Below are positions 38,716 to 46,998 of a stretch of 52,490 nucleotides of DNA, piece after piece; positions within the stretch are counted from its first letter, which is position 1, and each line of letters starts with the position of its first letter. Both the position numbers and the translations under genes were made by a program. Where the stretch lies: NCBI GenBank assembly GCA_029259745.1, contig JAJDEO010000021.1, positions 1 through 52,490 of the forward strand. Reading direction: 5' to 3'. Below the pieces are notes generated by a model. The model was not told where the DNA came from and made no database searches. It was given only the letters and a program-made list of their open reading frames with translations. The stretch is from Planctomycetota bacterium. GTDB taxonomy: Bacteria > Planctomycetota > B15-G4.

Positions 38716-39132
38716 TCACGTGGCGACGTTGCGCTCCACGTGTCGAGCGAAGTTGTCGAGGATTGCCTGCCAACCCTGCCGTTGTTGCTCCGCTGCAAGC
38801 TCCGTTTCGGCATGGAACGTTTCCCGCACGGTCACGTGTTCAGCGCCCGCGATGAACTCCACGACGACCGTTCGCTCGTCCTCCAGCACGAACTCGATGA
38901 CCTCGTGCGGGACCACCTTCGTCAAGGTGCCGGCGAAGTCAAAACCCACGGTGCCGTCCTTGGCCTCCATGCGATACGAGAACTGCCCACCGCGAGTCGG
39001 GTCGATCGTTGCATCCGGGCAGTGCCAGTCTTCCGATGCGGCATTCCACAGCTTGATGTCATCCGGCGAGATCCAGGCTTGCCAGACATCGTCGATGGGT
39101 GCAGCAACCTCTACTTCGATCGTGATCTTCAT
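38716..39132 (-). CDS. SRPBCC/AHSA1-like protein
   Basis: A 138-residue START-like fold. The N-terminus 'ITIEVEVAAPIDDVWQAWISPDDIKLW' is the AHSA1 (activator of Hsp90 ATPase homologue 1-like) signature. The central 'RGGQFSYRMEAKDGTVGFDFAGTLTKV' and the long final helix (QQRQGWQAILDNFARHVE) complete the ligand-binding cavity. Bacterial members often bind hydrophobic ligands and have no assigned reaction. ATG 39132 is preferred over the adjacent GTG because of its spacing from AGGAG. Confidence 0.88.
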   Translation of the reverse strand: MKITIEVEVAAPIDDVWQAWISPDDIKLWNAASEDWHCPDATIDPTRGGQFSYRMEAKDGTVGFDFAGTLTKVVPHEVIEFVLEDERTVVVEFIAGAEHVTVRETFHAETELAAEQQRQGWQAILDNFARHVERNVAT

Positions 39133-39204
39133 CACTCTCCTACGTGCATGAGGATTGACGACGCCGGTCAGCTGTGCGAGCCACCGAGCGCTTCGGCGGG
39201 CATG

Positions 39205-39630
39205 TTAGCCACCGCCGACAATGCGTTCGATGTCCTCGGTGGGATCGTAAGGACTGGCGTCGGGGACACAGACGATCAAGATCGCATTGAACACGAGCTC
39301 CCAATGTCCACCCATGGCTTCGACCTTCGCGAGAATCACTCGGAGTCCAGCGGACTCGGCGACCTCTGGGGGCACGAACAGCTCGAGCCTCCTGAGCTTG
39401 GCTCGCACGACCACCTTCAGGAACTTCAGCGCGCCGGGCGTCAGCACTGCAGCTTCGATGGTGTCACCGAAGTTGGGCAGCTCGCGAAGTTGCTCGTTGG
39501 TGTCGGTCATCATTGACCAGATCGGGTCGAGGTCGAGGCGGTATCGATCGGCGCCCAGCGGAGTGACCAACGCGGCGTTGTCGGTGACGCCGTGGGGATA
39601 CTCGATCGATACCGAGAGTTGCTCACTCAT
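39205..39630 (-). CDS. DUF4265-like small protein
   Basis: A 141-residue soluble protein. It opens with a strand, then TDNAALVTPLGADRYRLDLDPIW and a central FGDTIEAAVLTPGALKFLKVV. It ends with AESAGLRVILAKVEAMGGHWE and a VFNAILIVCVPD strand. This order resembles DUF4265-type proteins, but the assignment is weak. The gene ends 16 bp from the stop of the upstream neighbour at 39647, so they probably share a transcript. Upstream in-frame sequence is not family-like, so the ATG at 39630 is used. Confidence 0.65.
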   Translation of the reverse strand: MSEQLSVSIEYPHGVTDNAALVTPLGADRYRLDLDPIWSMMTDTNEQLRELPNFGDTIEAAVLTPGALKFLKVVVRAKLRRLELFVPPEVAESAGLRVILAKVEAMGGHWELVFNAILIVCVPDASPYDPTEDIERIVGGG

Positions 39631-39646
39631 TGGAAAAGCCTGACGT

Positions 39647-40054
39647 TCAACGCGCGTGCGGGCCCTCGGAGGCGCGGCCGTCCCCCGGATCGGCGCGTTC
39701 CGCGGGCTTGTCTTCCAACCGCGCGTAGATCTCGTTTGGTGCGTCGTCGAAGTATTTGAAGAGTGCCGGACAGAGCCACCCCTCGAGTTCAGTGCCCTCG
39801 GCCGTGTAGTAGTTGCCACCGTCGGCAGCTCGGAGCCACGTGAGCTTCAGGTCGTACTTGGGAAACTCGCCGGCGCTGAACAGCAGCCTGAAACCGGCGT
39901 CGGCATTCTCGACACCTTTCGCCTTGAGCGCCTGGTCGATGATGACGTCCGCGCCTGCGACGAACGGCTCCTTGACGAGGCCCGCGTCGGCGTCATCGAA
40001 GACCCACATCCCGTTGTGCTTGTACGGGAAGATCACGTTGAGTGCGTTGGTCAT
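39647..40054 (-). CDS. DUF6717-like protein
   Basis: A 135-residue soluble protein. Its N-terminus, ALNVIFPYKHNGMWVFDD, is followed by AGLVKEPFVAG, FRLLFSAGEFP and ELEGWLCPALFKYFD. This matches my recollection of the DUF6717 family, which has no known function. The Arg/Gly-rich C-terminal 20 residues are not part of the domain. A TAGGAT hexamer at 40162-40167 (minus strand), about 107 nt upstream, may be the -10 box. It is probably co-transcribed with the DUF4265-like gene. Confidence 0.75.
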   Translation of the reverse strand: MTNALNVIFPYKHNGMWVFDDADAGLVKEPFVAGADVIIDQALKAKGVENADAGFRLLFSAGEFPKYDLKLTWLRAADGGNYYTAEGTELEGWLCPALFKYFDDAPNEIYARLEDKPAERADPGDGRASEGPHAR

Positions 40055-40410
40055 GACAGCAGGCCCCTTCCTCACCTCACAGCGCAGCGCCTCGGCTCGG
40101 ACACGCTCGCCGACGCCTCGGAGGCAACGACCGTGATGAAACGATCCGTCCACTGCTGCTCATCCTACCCGCTTCATCGATGCCCGCGGCGAGCCGCCCT
40201 TCCTGCGTGCGTCGCAGCTCTGTGAGTTCAGATGCGCTGCGGTAGATGTCGCATGAAGCGCTCGGATCGCAGGCCGTCGAAGACGTGCGCCGGTCAAGAT
40301 CTGCGTGACCGGGTGTTCGTGGAGTGCTCCAGGAACTTTGACGGGTGCACTCCTGCCACGCCCGGATGACTCACGGGCGATCTGCTGCGACCGTCCACAA
40401 AGAACCCAGG
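40055..40410. other. Gene-free interval before the MITE
   Basis: No supported gene. It contains the candidate -10 hexamer for the DUF6717-like gene at 40162-40167. The rest shows no hairpin or coding character. Confidence 0.45.
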
Positions 40411-40577
40411 CTAGCAGCCTGTTGAAGAACTGCTCCGAGTGCACCGTGCGTGACCGAGCGTGTCTGTGCGAGTGTGGGAACGCAGGCGAATCGGTGGATT
40501 CGTCGAGGCTCCCGCGCTCGCACAGACGCGATTGGGTGCGTGCGGCGTGCCGGATGAGTTTTTCAACGGGCTGCTAG
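40411..40577. mobile_element. MITE-like element with terminal inverted repeats and CTAG duplication
   Basis: The element proper is 40415-40573 (159 bp). Its ends, CAGCCTGTTGAAGAACTGCT on the left and CAGCCCGTTGAAAAACTCAT read inward from the right, form an imperfect 23-bp inverted repeat with 19 matches. Each end is flanked by CTAG (40411-40414 and 40574-40577), as expected for a 4-bp target duplication. It is too short for a transposase, so it must be moved in trans. The right end abuts the TAG stop of the DUF6265-like gene. Confidence 0.75.
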
Positions 40578-41489
40578 CTAGTCGTCTTCGCGCATGAACT
40601 CGAAGCGCTGCGAGCGGCCGCCGTTGATGAAGCCGATCGAGGCGGTCAGGGAACCGTCGGCCGACAGTTCGTAGACGATGCGCTGCGGCGAGTCGTGACG
40701 CGGGTTCTCGAACACGGCGCGCGTTGCGTCCAGCTCGGTGAGCACGAATTCGGTTGGCGAAGAGCCGCCCGGTTGCGCGACGTAGACCAACCCGCCGTCG
40801 CGCTCGACGACGCGCAGGTACTCGAACGCCACCATCGAGCCGCGCTTGACCGTGCGTGAGACGCCGAGCATCGCGCCGCCCAGCGGCGGACTCCAGCGCT
40901 CCTCGATCGACGACGAGCCCATCGTCCCGACCCACGCGCCGGTCAGCCATTCCATGTCGGCCATCGTGGCCTGGGCCGGCGCGGGCAGCGCGATGTCCTC
41001 GGGATGACGGTAGAGCGCCACGGAGTCGAGCTGCGCGGGCTCGCCGACGACGACGCGAACATGCAGTCCGTCGGGCGTGGGACGAAACACCTTGCGGATC
41101 AGCGCGATGCGGGCGTTGTCGGAGACGCGCAGGATCTCCGTCTCGTACTCCAACGCGCCGTCCTTCCACACGCCGCGGTAGCACTTCGTCGTACCCTCAC
41201 CCACGACTTCGCTCACCGAGTCGTCGAGCGCGATGCGCTCTTCGCTGGCGTTGCTGCCCTTGCCGCGCACCTGGACGACCGCGTCTTCTTCGACGCGCAG
41301 CGCGAACGTCGCGCTCATGGGCGGCTGCTGCTCTTCGACCGCGCGGCCCTCGGTGAGGTCCTCGACGTAGAGCCACTCGCCGTCCAGCGCGCGCAGGCCG
41401 TCGACTTGCGTCGCGTGGCCAGACGACGCCAACGCGCCGACCGGCACGAAGAGCGCGAGCGCTGTTGTCAGCAAAGGGCGTGAGTGCAT
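40578..41489 (-). CDS. Exported DUF6265-like protein
   Basis: A 303-residue protein with a signal peptide (LLTTALALFVPVGALAS). The C-terminal half (about 175-300) matches DUF6265: MEWLTGAWVGTMGSSSIEERW, PPLGGAMLGVSRTVKRGSM, VYVAQPGGSSPTEFVLTEL and FENPRHDSPQRIVYEL. The N-terminal half is a second, unassigned beta-rich unit that opens with LDGEWLYVEDL. The family is calycin/FABP-like and functionally unknown. The TAG stop is provided right at the border of the inserted MITE. A TACGAT box lies about 108 nt upstream of the ATG. Confidence 0.82.
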   Translation of the reverse strand: MHSRPLLTTALALFVPVGALASSGHATQVDGLRALDGEWLYVEDLTEGRAVEEQQPPMSATFALRVEEDAVVQVRGKGSNASEERIALDDSVSEVVGEGTTKCYRGVWKDGALEYETEILRVSDNARIALIRKVFRPTPDGLHVRVVVGEPAQLDSVALYRHPEDIALPAPAQATMADMEWLTGAWVGTMGSSSIEERWSPPLGGAMLGVSRTVKRGSMVAFEYLRVVERDGGLVYVAQPGGSSPTEFVLTELDATRAVFENPRHDSPQRIVYELSADGSLTASIGFINGGRSQRFEFMREDD

Positions 41490-41596
41490 GGCGAAGGTTC
41501 CTGTCTGTGTGCGATCGACGACACGCCTCTCCGTGGGCCGCGCGTGGAGCGCGGCGTCACACCCGCACCAACGGTGAGTTCGGTGTCGAGACCACG

Positions 41597-41602
41597 ATCG
41601 TA
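41597..41602 (-). promoter_or_regulatory. Candidate -10 box TACGAT
   Basis: On the minus strand GCAGCG-TACGAT-CGTGGTC precedes the DUF6265-like gene by 108 nt. The same block recurs before two neighbouring genes (42259-42264 and 42968-42973). No convincing -35 box was recognised. Confidence 0.4.
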
Positions 41603-41682
41603 CGCTGCGAGTCACGTGGCGTGTGCGGCTGGCACGCGGCATCGGCGATTGTGCGTCGCGCTCTCCCACTCATCGACACCGT

Positions 41683-42165
41683 TCACGCCTCCGCGAACTC
41701 GCAGTGCGCCGTGAGCAAGACCCCCGCGGTGCGACCGAAGTAGATGATGTGCCCCGTCAAGTGCGCACCGTCCTCCGTGCGCAGGAGGGACGCAGAACCC
41801 TGACTCGTGCTGCTGGCATCACACGCCGAGTAGTGAAACGAGATGATCCCGTGGTTGTAGCGCCCCTTCACTTCATACTCCGCGCCCATCTTGTCGCCTT
41901 CCTCGAACCGCAGCGTCCCACTGATCTGATATCCGAGCTTCTTGATCCGCAACCTGATCTTGTCCGTCTTGCCGCCGCCGAAGTCGAGCGTGGCCACGAA
42001 CTCGGGTTTCAGCTTCGTCGGCTCGCGAAACAGCTCGACGAAGTACGGGTACACCACCTTGCTGAAGAGAGGATAGGCCGCGGCACCGACGGCAGCGCCA
42101 ACGATCGCCAGCAACGCCTTGCTCCCGACCTCAGTCCAGAGACCACCGTCAACACTCTCGAGCAT
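41683..42165 (-). CDS. Small membrane-anchored protein of unknown function
   Basis: A 160-residue protein. One hydrophobic helix (about residues 16-36, LLAIVGAAVGAAAYPLF) sits near the N-terminus. The remaining domain is beta-rich: FVATLDFGGGKTDKIRLRIKK, 'YQISGTLRFEEG' and 'GIISFHYSACDASSTSQGSASLL'. I do not recognise the family. AGGAAG lies just upstream of the ATG. Orientation suggests a membrane-anchored sensor or effector domain, but nothing specific is visible. Confidence 0.65.
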   Translation of the reverse strand: MLESVDGGLWTEVGSKALLAIVGAAVGAAAYPLFSKVVYPYFVELFREPTKLKPEFVATLDFGGGKTDKIRLRIKKLGYQISGTLRFEEGDKMGAEYEVKGRYNHGIISFHYSACDASSTSQGSASLLRTEDGAHLTGHIIYFGRTAGVLLTAHCEFAEA

Positions 42166-42258
42166 TGAACTTCCTTTCAATCGTCCGACGTTGTCATGGT
42201 TCCGCGGGCGACGTGGAGTCGTGTCCGCAGCAACGCTGAGCTTGGCGTCGAGGCCACC

Positions 42259-42264
42259 ATCGTA
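42259..42264 (-). promoter_or_regulatory. Candidate -10 box TACGAT
   Basis: On the minus strand GCAGCA-TACGAT-GGTGGCC lies 94 nt upstream of the 42165 start. It closely matches the block at 41597-41602, and similarity continues downstream (CTCGACGCC.AGCTCAGCGTTG). Confidence 0.42.
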
Positions 42265-42379
42265 TGCTGCGCCTCATGCATTGAGAGCGCTAAAGAACGG
42301 GCAGGGCGTGTGACCGATTTGACTGCCTCTTCGGGTCGGCGGCGCGTAGTTCCCTCGACGAGGCTGCGTGCACCGCTCG

Positions 42380-42895
42380 TCAGCCGGGGAGCTTCGACTC
42401 GTACTGGACGACGAACGACAGCACCCGCCAGGCACCGTCGACCTTCGCGAGTGTCAGGGTGTCCAGCCCGGGCTTCCTGGCGACGGGGTCCGTCGACTTC
42501 CTCGCCTCGAACGCGACGTCCACTCGGATCAACTCGCCCACCTTGGTCGTCTGCGTTCCGGTGATCCACTCGTCGTGTGCGGGTCTCGGAGTCGTGCTGC
42601 TGCGAATCGCATCCCGCCAGCTCGCGATGAAGGCTTCGACCGTCTGTGGTTCGGGTGACTCGCCGGCTGCCGTCTCGGACACGAACTGAGCGTCCGTGAC
42701 GAAGACCGAGCGCATGAGCTCCCAGTCGGGCTCCTCGCCTTCGGTGGAGCAGAACGACCGGTAGAGGTCGTCGAGCAGGGCCTCGACTTGCTCCGCGTCG
42801 GCAGCGGTGAGCGGTGCGGGTTGGAGTGGGTCACCGGAAGGCATCGACGTGCAGCCCGCGAGAGCGATGAGGAGAACCAGAGTCAGACTTCGCAA
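42380..42895 (-). CDS. SnoaL-like lipoprotein
   Basis: A 171-residue protein with a lipobox (LVLLIALAGC, lipidated Cys at 15). The mature domain is NTF2/SnoaL-like. A first helix 'QVEALLDDLYRSFCSTEGEEPDWELMRSVFVTDAQFV' is followed by strands and the terminal 'LTLAKVDGAWRVLSFVVQYE'. The start is a TTG that begins the signal directly; no nearby ATG is in frame. Function unknown. It parallels the lipoprotein at 36536-37003. Confidence 0.78.
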   Translation of the reverse strand: MRSLTLVLLIALAGCTSMPSGDPLQPAPLTAADAEQVEALLDDLYRSFCSTEGEEPDWELMRSVFVTDAQFVSETAAGESPEPQTVEAFIASWRDAIRSSTTPRPAHDEWITGTQTTKVGELIRVDVAFEARKSTDPVARKPGLDTLTLAKVDGAWRVLSFVVQYESKLPG

Positions 42896-42967
42896 CGTGC
42901 CGCTCGCTCTGTAGACAACTGACGTGTGAGCTCAGGTGCAACGCAAAGCGACCGAGCGCGAAGCCCC

Positions 42968-42973
42968 ATCGTA
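42968..42973 (-). promoter_or_regulatory. Candidate -10 box TACGAT
   Basis: On the minus strand CGTTACGATGGGGCTTCG lies 73 nt before the TTG start at 42895. It is the most diverged of the three TACGAT blocks. Confidence 0.35.
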
Positions 42974-43020
42974 ACGTCGCACCGAGCATGACGCCGGTCT
43001 GCCCGCGGAACCCTCACCGT

Positions 43021-43623
43021 CTACTCGCGCCGGAGCTGCTTGATGCGAAGCCCGTTCGCCGAGTCGTCGATGAGAGTGGCCAGCCTGCGCCGCCGCGTCT
43101 CTTCGCGCTTTGCGCTCGTGACCCAGGCCGTGGCTTGCCTGCGGTACCCAGCCGGCTGCGACTCGTAGAACGCCCAGGCCGCGGAGTGCTTCTCGAACTC
43201 AGCGATCATCTCTTCGGGCAACGCCTCCGTCCGGTCGCCGACGGAGTAACCGCTCTCCGCGTGTACGTCCTTGTGCGCGTAGGCGTCGCGCCCGGCCTTG
43301 CGCATACGGCCCGCGGCCTCAAGCGCCTCCACCCGCTCGATGTTCCGTCGACTCCAGACACTCCCGGGCTTCCGCGGCGTGAACCGAACGGCGTAGCCCT
43401 CGTCGTCGAGCGACTGCCGAACGCCGTCGATCCAGCCGTAACAGAGCGCCTCGTCGACGGTCTCTTCCCACGTCACGGACGCCTTGCCCGTCGCCTTCTT
43501 GTAGTAGCCCACCCAGAGCACCGACTCCTTGCTGTGGTTCTTCTTCAGCCACGCGCGGAAGTCGGCAGGCGTAGGGAAGAAGGTGGGATCGGCTGCGGGC
43601 GGCGTGCCGGATGAGTTCTTCAA
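43021..43623 (-). CDS. YdeI/OmpD-associated family protein
   Basis: A 200-residue protein of the YdeI family. It has FPTPADFRAWLKKNH, 'VLWVGYYKKATGK', then 'TWEETVDEALCYGWIDGVRQSLD' and 'YAVRFTPRKPGSVWSRRNIERVEAL'. The C-terminal part (EKHSAAWAFYES and later Arg-rich helices) is also typical. Family members were linked to peptide/bacteriocin tolerance, but the mechanism is unknown. The assigned TTG start and the first about 10 residues lie in a transposon-end copy (43594-43630), so the native N-terminus may have been replaced. Confidence 0.83.
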   Translation of the reverse strand: MKNSSGTPPAADPTFFPTPADFRAWLKKNHSKESVLWVGYYKKATGKASVTWEETVDEALCYGWIDGVRQSLDDEGYAVRFTPRKPGSVWSRRNIERVEALEAAGRMRKAGRDAYAHKDVHAESGYSVGDRTEALPEEMIAEFEKHSAAWAFYESQPAGYRRQATAWVTSAKREETRRRRLATLIDDSANGLRIKQLRRE

Positions 43624-43630
43624 CGGACTG
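43594..43630. repeat. Solo copy of the MITE right end
   Basis: These 37 bases match 40537-40573 with 3 mismatches, including GGCGTGCCGGATGAGTT. No partner end was found nearby. It overlaps the start of the YdeI-family gene. Confidence 0.8.
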
Positions 43631-43698
43631 CTCGTCGTGAGGGCCTGTGGCTACGAGAGGGGCGGACGTTACAGACGGGCCGCTCGCTCCGCGGAACG

Positions 43699-46600
43699 TC
43701 ACGGCGTGATCGCCTCCAGTGCGTTCGAGGCGCTCAGTCCCTTGGGCGCGCCTTGGTCGGGATTCCAACACTGGAAGTAGAACGCGAAACCTCCGGGGAT
43801 GCCCGTCGGCCACGAGGCGATGAGCGGGAGCGCGCCGTTGCCGTCCAAGGGGAGCCCGAGGATGAGGAAGTCGGGGTTGGGGACGAGCACGCCGCCCTTG
43901 AACTGGGCGTTCAGCGCCGAGAGCCCGATGACGAGGTTCGCCGACGCGAAGGGAAGTCCCTCCGCAATGAAGAGCCCCACCGGATCGTCACCTTCCAACA
44001 GCCCCGATCCACCGAGCGTCGGTGCGATGCCACTCCCGCCGGCCAACGCGAACCCGACGTCGGTCCACGGATCGATCACACCTGGCAGGTCGACGAGGTA
44101 AGCCGCGCCCGCGTTCGGCGACGAGTCGTCGAGGGCGTCGCCGTCGTAACCCACGGCCGCGCTGTCCTCGTACTGGGCGCCCGCCGCGATGTGGCGCGTG
44201 CCGTCGAACTCGAGCGAGAAGGCGACGCGCTCGCCGAAGCGATCGCCGGCGCCCGTGACATCCGGCTTCACGTAGTCGACCGTGAACCAGCCGAGCATGT
44301 CGTGCCTGTACGTGTAGACGGCGCCGGCGTCCACGAGCGAGTTGTCACTCGCGTCGCCCCCGACGCCTGTGCTCGCACTCGCCTCCTTCGGCGCGCCGAC
44401 AGCGAGGCTGCTCGAGTCGATCGCCACAGCGAACCCGAAGGTGTCCCCGGCGTCGGTGTTCGTCGCCTTGACGTAGGCTTCCTGCGACCAGGTCGTCCCG
44501 CTCCGGACGAAGACGTAGGCCGCGCCTGCATCCGTTGCAGACTCATCGACGACGCCGTCGATGCCCGTCGCCGAACCATCTTCACCGATGGCTCCCACGA
44601 CGACGCGATCACCCTTCACGTCAACCGACCAACCGAACTGGTCGCCGGCGTCGTGCTGGCTCGGAAGGAGCGTGTCCTGCAGGTTCCACACGCCACCGGT
44701 GTGATCGTAGGCGTAGACGTAGGCGACGCCCGCGTCCACTCCTCCCAAGTCGCTCAGGGGCGCTCCCACGACAACCGTCTCGCCGTCGATCGCCACGGCG
44801 AAGCCGAACTCGTCGCCCGCCGCCGGGCTCGCGGCCTTGAGGTAGCCCTCCTCCGACCACGTTCCAGTGTCGCGCACGAAGACGTACGCGGCGCCCGCGT
44901 TGGCCGCGGAGTTGTCGCTCGGGTTCGCCGCGACGCCGCTGTCTTCGAGCGAAGCCCCGACAACGATCCGTGAGTCGTCCATCGACACCGACTCGCCGAA
45001 CTCATCGAACGGATCGCGGTTCGACGCCTTGATATACGCGCCCTGAACCCAACTGAACCCCACGCGATCGAAGACGTACAACGCGCCGGAGTCGGGCACG
45101 CTGTTGTCGAACCAGTTCGTGTTCATGCCGACGCCGGCGCTGTCTTCGAGACGCGCCGTGACCGCGACGCTCGAAGACGACGTGGCGACGGCGACGCCGA
45201 AGCGATCGCTGATGTCGGGGTTGATGGGCTTGAGGTAGGCCTCCTTGACCCAGCGATTGTTGCTCGGCTTGAAGATGAACGCCGCGCCGGGGTTGAGCAG
45301 TGCGTTCGACGACTCGTCGCCGTCGATGATCGACGCCGCGCTGTCCTCGAGCAGCGAGCCGACGACGAGGTAGTCCTCCGACAGCGCGACGGACGTTCCG
45401 AAGCTGTCGCCGTCGTCGGTGTTGCTCGCCTTGATGTAGCTGATCACCTTCGGCGCGGCCTGCTGGAGCAGCACAGCCTCGGCGTTGACGACGCCGTGCC
45501 CGAAGGTCAGGTCGTATCCGGGAGTGCCCTTGTCGACGCAGGTTGCGAAGAGCAGATCCTCGACCTGCGGAGCCGTCAGGTGCGGAGCCTCCGAGAGGAG
45601 GAGCGCCGCGACGCCCGCCGCGAGCGGAGTCGCGCCGGAGGTTCCGCCGAAGTACGTGTAGTCGCTGATGTCATAGCCGTCCGAGCCCGTGCGGTCGGCG
45701 GCGATGACGTCGACGCCCGGCGCGGACATGCCGAGACCCACGCCGAAGTTGCTGAACGACGCGAGCACGCCGGTGTTCGTCGTGGCGGCGACGGAGACGA
45801 CCGTCGGGAGACTCGACGGGTAGCTGATCGTCGACGAGGACGCGTTGCCGGCCGCCGCGAAGTGCACCATGCCGTCGTCGCGAGTTTGGGCGTACTTGTC
45901 TTCCGTCGCTGCGTCCGTGAAGCCGTAGCTGTTGGAGTTGTTCGTGACGCGGGCGCCGATCGACTCGGCCCAGGCCAGCGCGTTCGGTGTCGCCTCGAAG
46001 AAGGTCGTCCAGCTTCCGTTGCAGAAGGTCGTGTCGGTGATGAACGTGCGCGCGGAGGCCGAGAGGCAGTTCGGGGCGACGCCGACGGCGCCGATGCCGT
46101 TGTTCGCGATTCCGCTGATCAGTCCTGCGACCGGCGTGCCGTGGTTGTCGCAGATGTTGAACGCGTCGCCGCCGGAGCTCTCGTAGACGAAGTCCGCGCC
46201 GGGCAGCTGGTTGATGTCCGGGTGGTCCTGCTCGACGCCGGTGTCGAGGACGACGACGATCACGCTCGGGTCGCCGAACGTCGTGTCCCAGGCCTCGACG
46301 ACGTCCATGTCTTCGTCGGGCACGCCGGCGACGCCTTCGATGATCTGGCCCGTGTTCTCGAGCGCCCAGGCGTCGGGGAGCAGCGGATCGTCGGTGGTAG
46401 CCGCAGCGCGCCCGCTGAAGACCCAGTTCGGCGCCGCGAAGCGCACGTCGTCGCGATCGGAAAGGGCGTTGGCCAAGGCGATGACGCCGTCGCCGTCGCG
46501 CGTGTCGAGCGCGAGCTTCCAGGCGTTGGAGAGGCCGGCCCACGTCGGGCCTTCCACGACTCGCGCGTCGGCGCCAGCGATGAGTCCGTCGATGACGTGC

Positions 46601-46998
46601 TGCTGCTGGGCCGGCGTCGTGCCGGCGACGAAGCGCATGAGGATCGACGGCGTCGGGAAGAGCGGGCCGCCGAAGTCGTCGACGAACAGCGGCGCCGTGA
46701 AGAGCGCGTCGCTCGCCTCGCGCAGCGTGGCCGCATGAGACCATGCGTCGCGCCCGACCGGGACGTCGACGAGCACCGCGCTGGCGATGCCGAGCACGCG
46801 ACGCGACGATCGCGCCACGCCCAGCGCGTCGAGCTCCGCACCGACGTCGCTCGTCGCCGCAGTCGGCAGGACGACAATGCGTGCGGCGTCCGGCCGCAAC
46901 GCCACGACCTCGTCGTAGTGACGCGTCGTCAAGGTCTGGCCGATCAGGCCCGGGCTCAGAACGCCTACAAGCACGCCGGCCAAGAACAAGTGTTGCAT
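43699..46998 (-). CDS. Secreted subtilisin-family protease with FG-GAP repeats
   Basis: A 1099-residue protein with a signal peptide (LFLAGVLVGVLSPGLIG). After a pro-region, the S8 domain (about 205-540) carries Asp252 (VIVVVLDTGVEQDHPDI), His286 (DNHGTPVAGLISG), the oxyanion Asn385 (AAAGN) and Ser454 (GGTSGATPLAAG). The next 430 residues hold seven FG-GAP-type repeats with a 'YLKAsN.d.gDeFG.sVA...d.vvVGa..Ed' pattern, likely a calcium-binding propeller. The last about 120 residues are the recurring C-terminal module (FKGGVLVPNPDFLILGLPLD, then QGAPKGLSASNALEAITP). It should be an extracellular or surface protease. The ATG has GAGGGAGA upstream; the frame before it is not signal-like. Confidence 0.92.
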   Translation of the reverse strand: MQHLFLAGVLVGVLSPGLIGQTLTTRHYDEVVALRPDAARIVVLPTAATSDVGAELDALGVARSSRRVLGIASAVLVDVPVGRDAWSHAATLREASDALFTAPLFVDDFGGPLFPTPSILMRFVAGTTPAQQQHVIDGLIAGADARVVEGPTWAGLSNAWKLALDTRDGDGVIALANALSDRDDVRFAAPNWVFSGRAAATTDDPLLPDAWALENTGQIIEGVAGVPDEDMDVVEAWDTTFGDPSVIVVVLDTGVEQDHPDINQLPGADFVYESSGGDAFNICDNHGTPVAGLISGIANNGIGAVGVAPNCLSASARTFITDTTFCNGSWTTFFEATPNALAWAESIGARVTNNSNSYGFTDAATEDKYAQTRDDGMVHFAAAGNASSSTISYPSSLPTVVSVAATTNTGVLASFSNFGVGLGMSAPGVDVIAADRTGSDGYDISDYTYFGGTSGATPLAAGVAALLLSEAPHLTAPQVEDLLFATCVDKGTPGYDLTFGHGVVNAEAVLLQQAAPKVISYIKASNTDDGDSFGTSVALSEDYLVVGSLLEDSAASIIDGDESSNALLNPGAAFIFKPSNNRWVKEAYLKPINPDISDRFGVAVATSSSSVAVTARLEDSAGVGMNTNWFDNSVPDSGALYVFDRVGFSWVQGAYIKASNRDPFDEFGESVSMDDSRIVVGASLEDSGVAANPSDNSAANAGAAYVFVRDTGTWSEEGYLKAASPAAGDEFGFAVAIDGETVVVGAPLSDLGGVDAGVAYVYAYDHTGGVWNLQDTLLPSQHDAGDQFGWSVDVKGDRVVVGAIGEDGSATGIDGVVDESATDAGAAYVFVRSGTTWSQEAYVKATNTDAGDTFGFAVAIDSSSLAVGAPKEASASTGVGGDASDNSLVDAGAVYTYRHDMLGWFTVDYVKPDVTGAGDRFGERVAFSLEFDGTRHIAAGAQYEDSAAVGYDGDALDDSSPNAGAAYLVDLPGVIDPWTDVGFALAGGSGIAPTLGGSGLLEGDDPVGLFIAEGLPFASANLVIGLSALNAQFKGGVLVPNPDFLILGLPLDGNGALPLIASWPTGIPGGFAFYFQCWNPDQGAPKGLSASNALEAITP

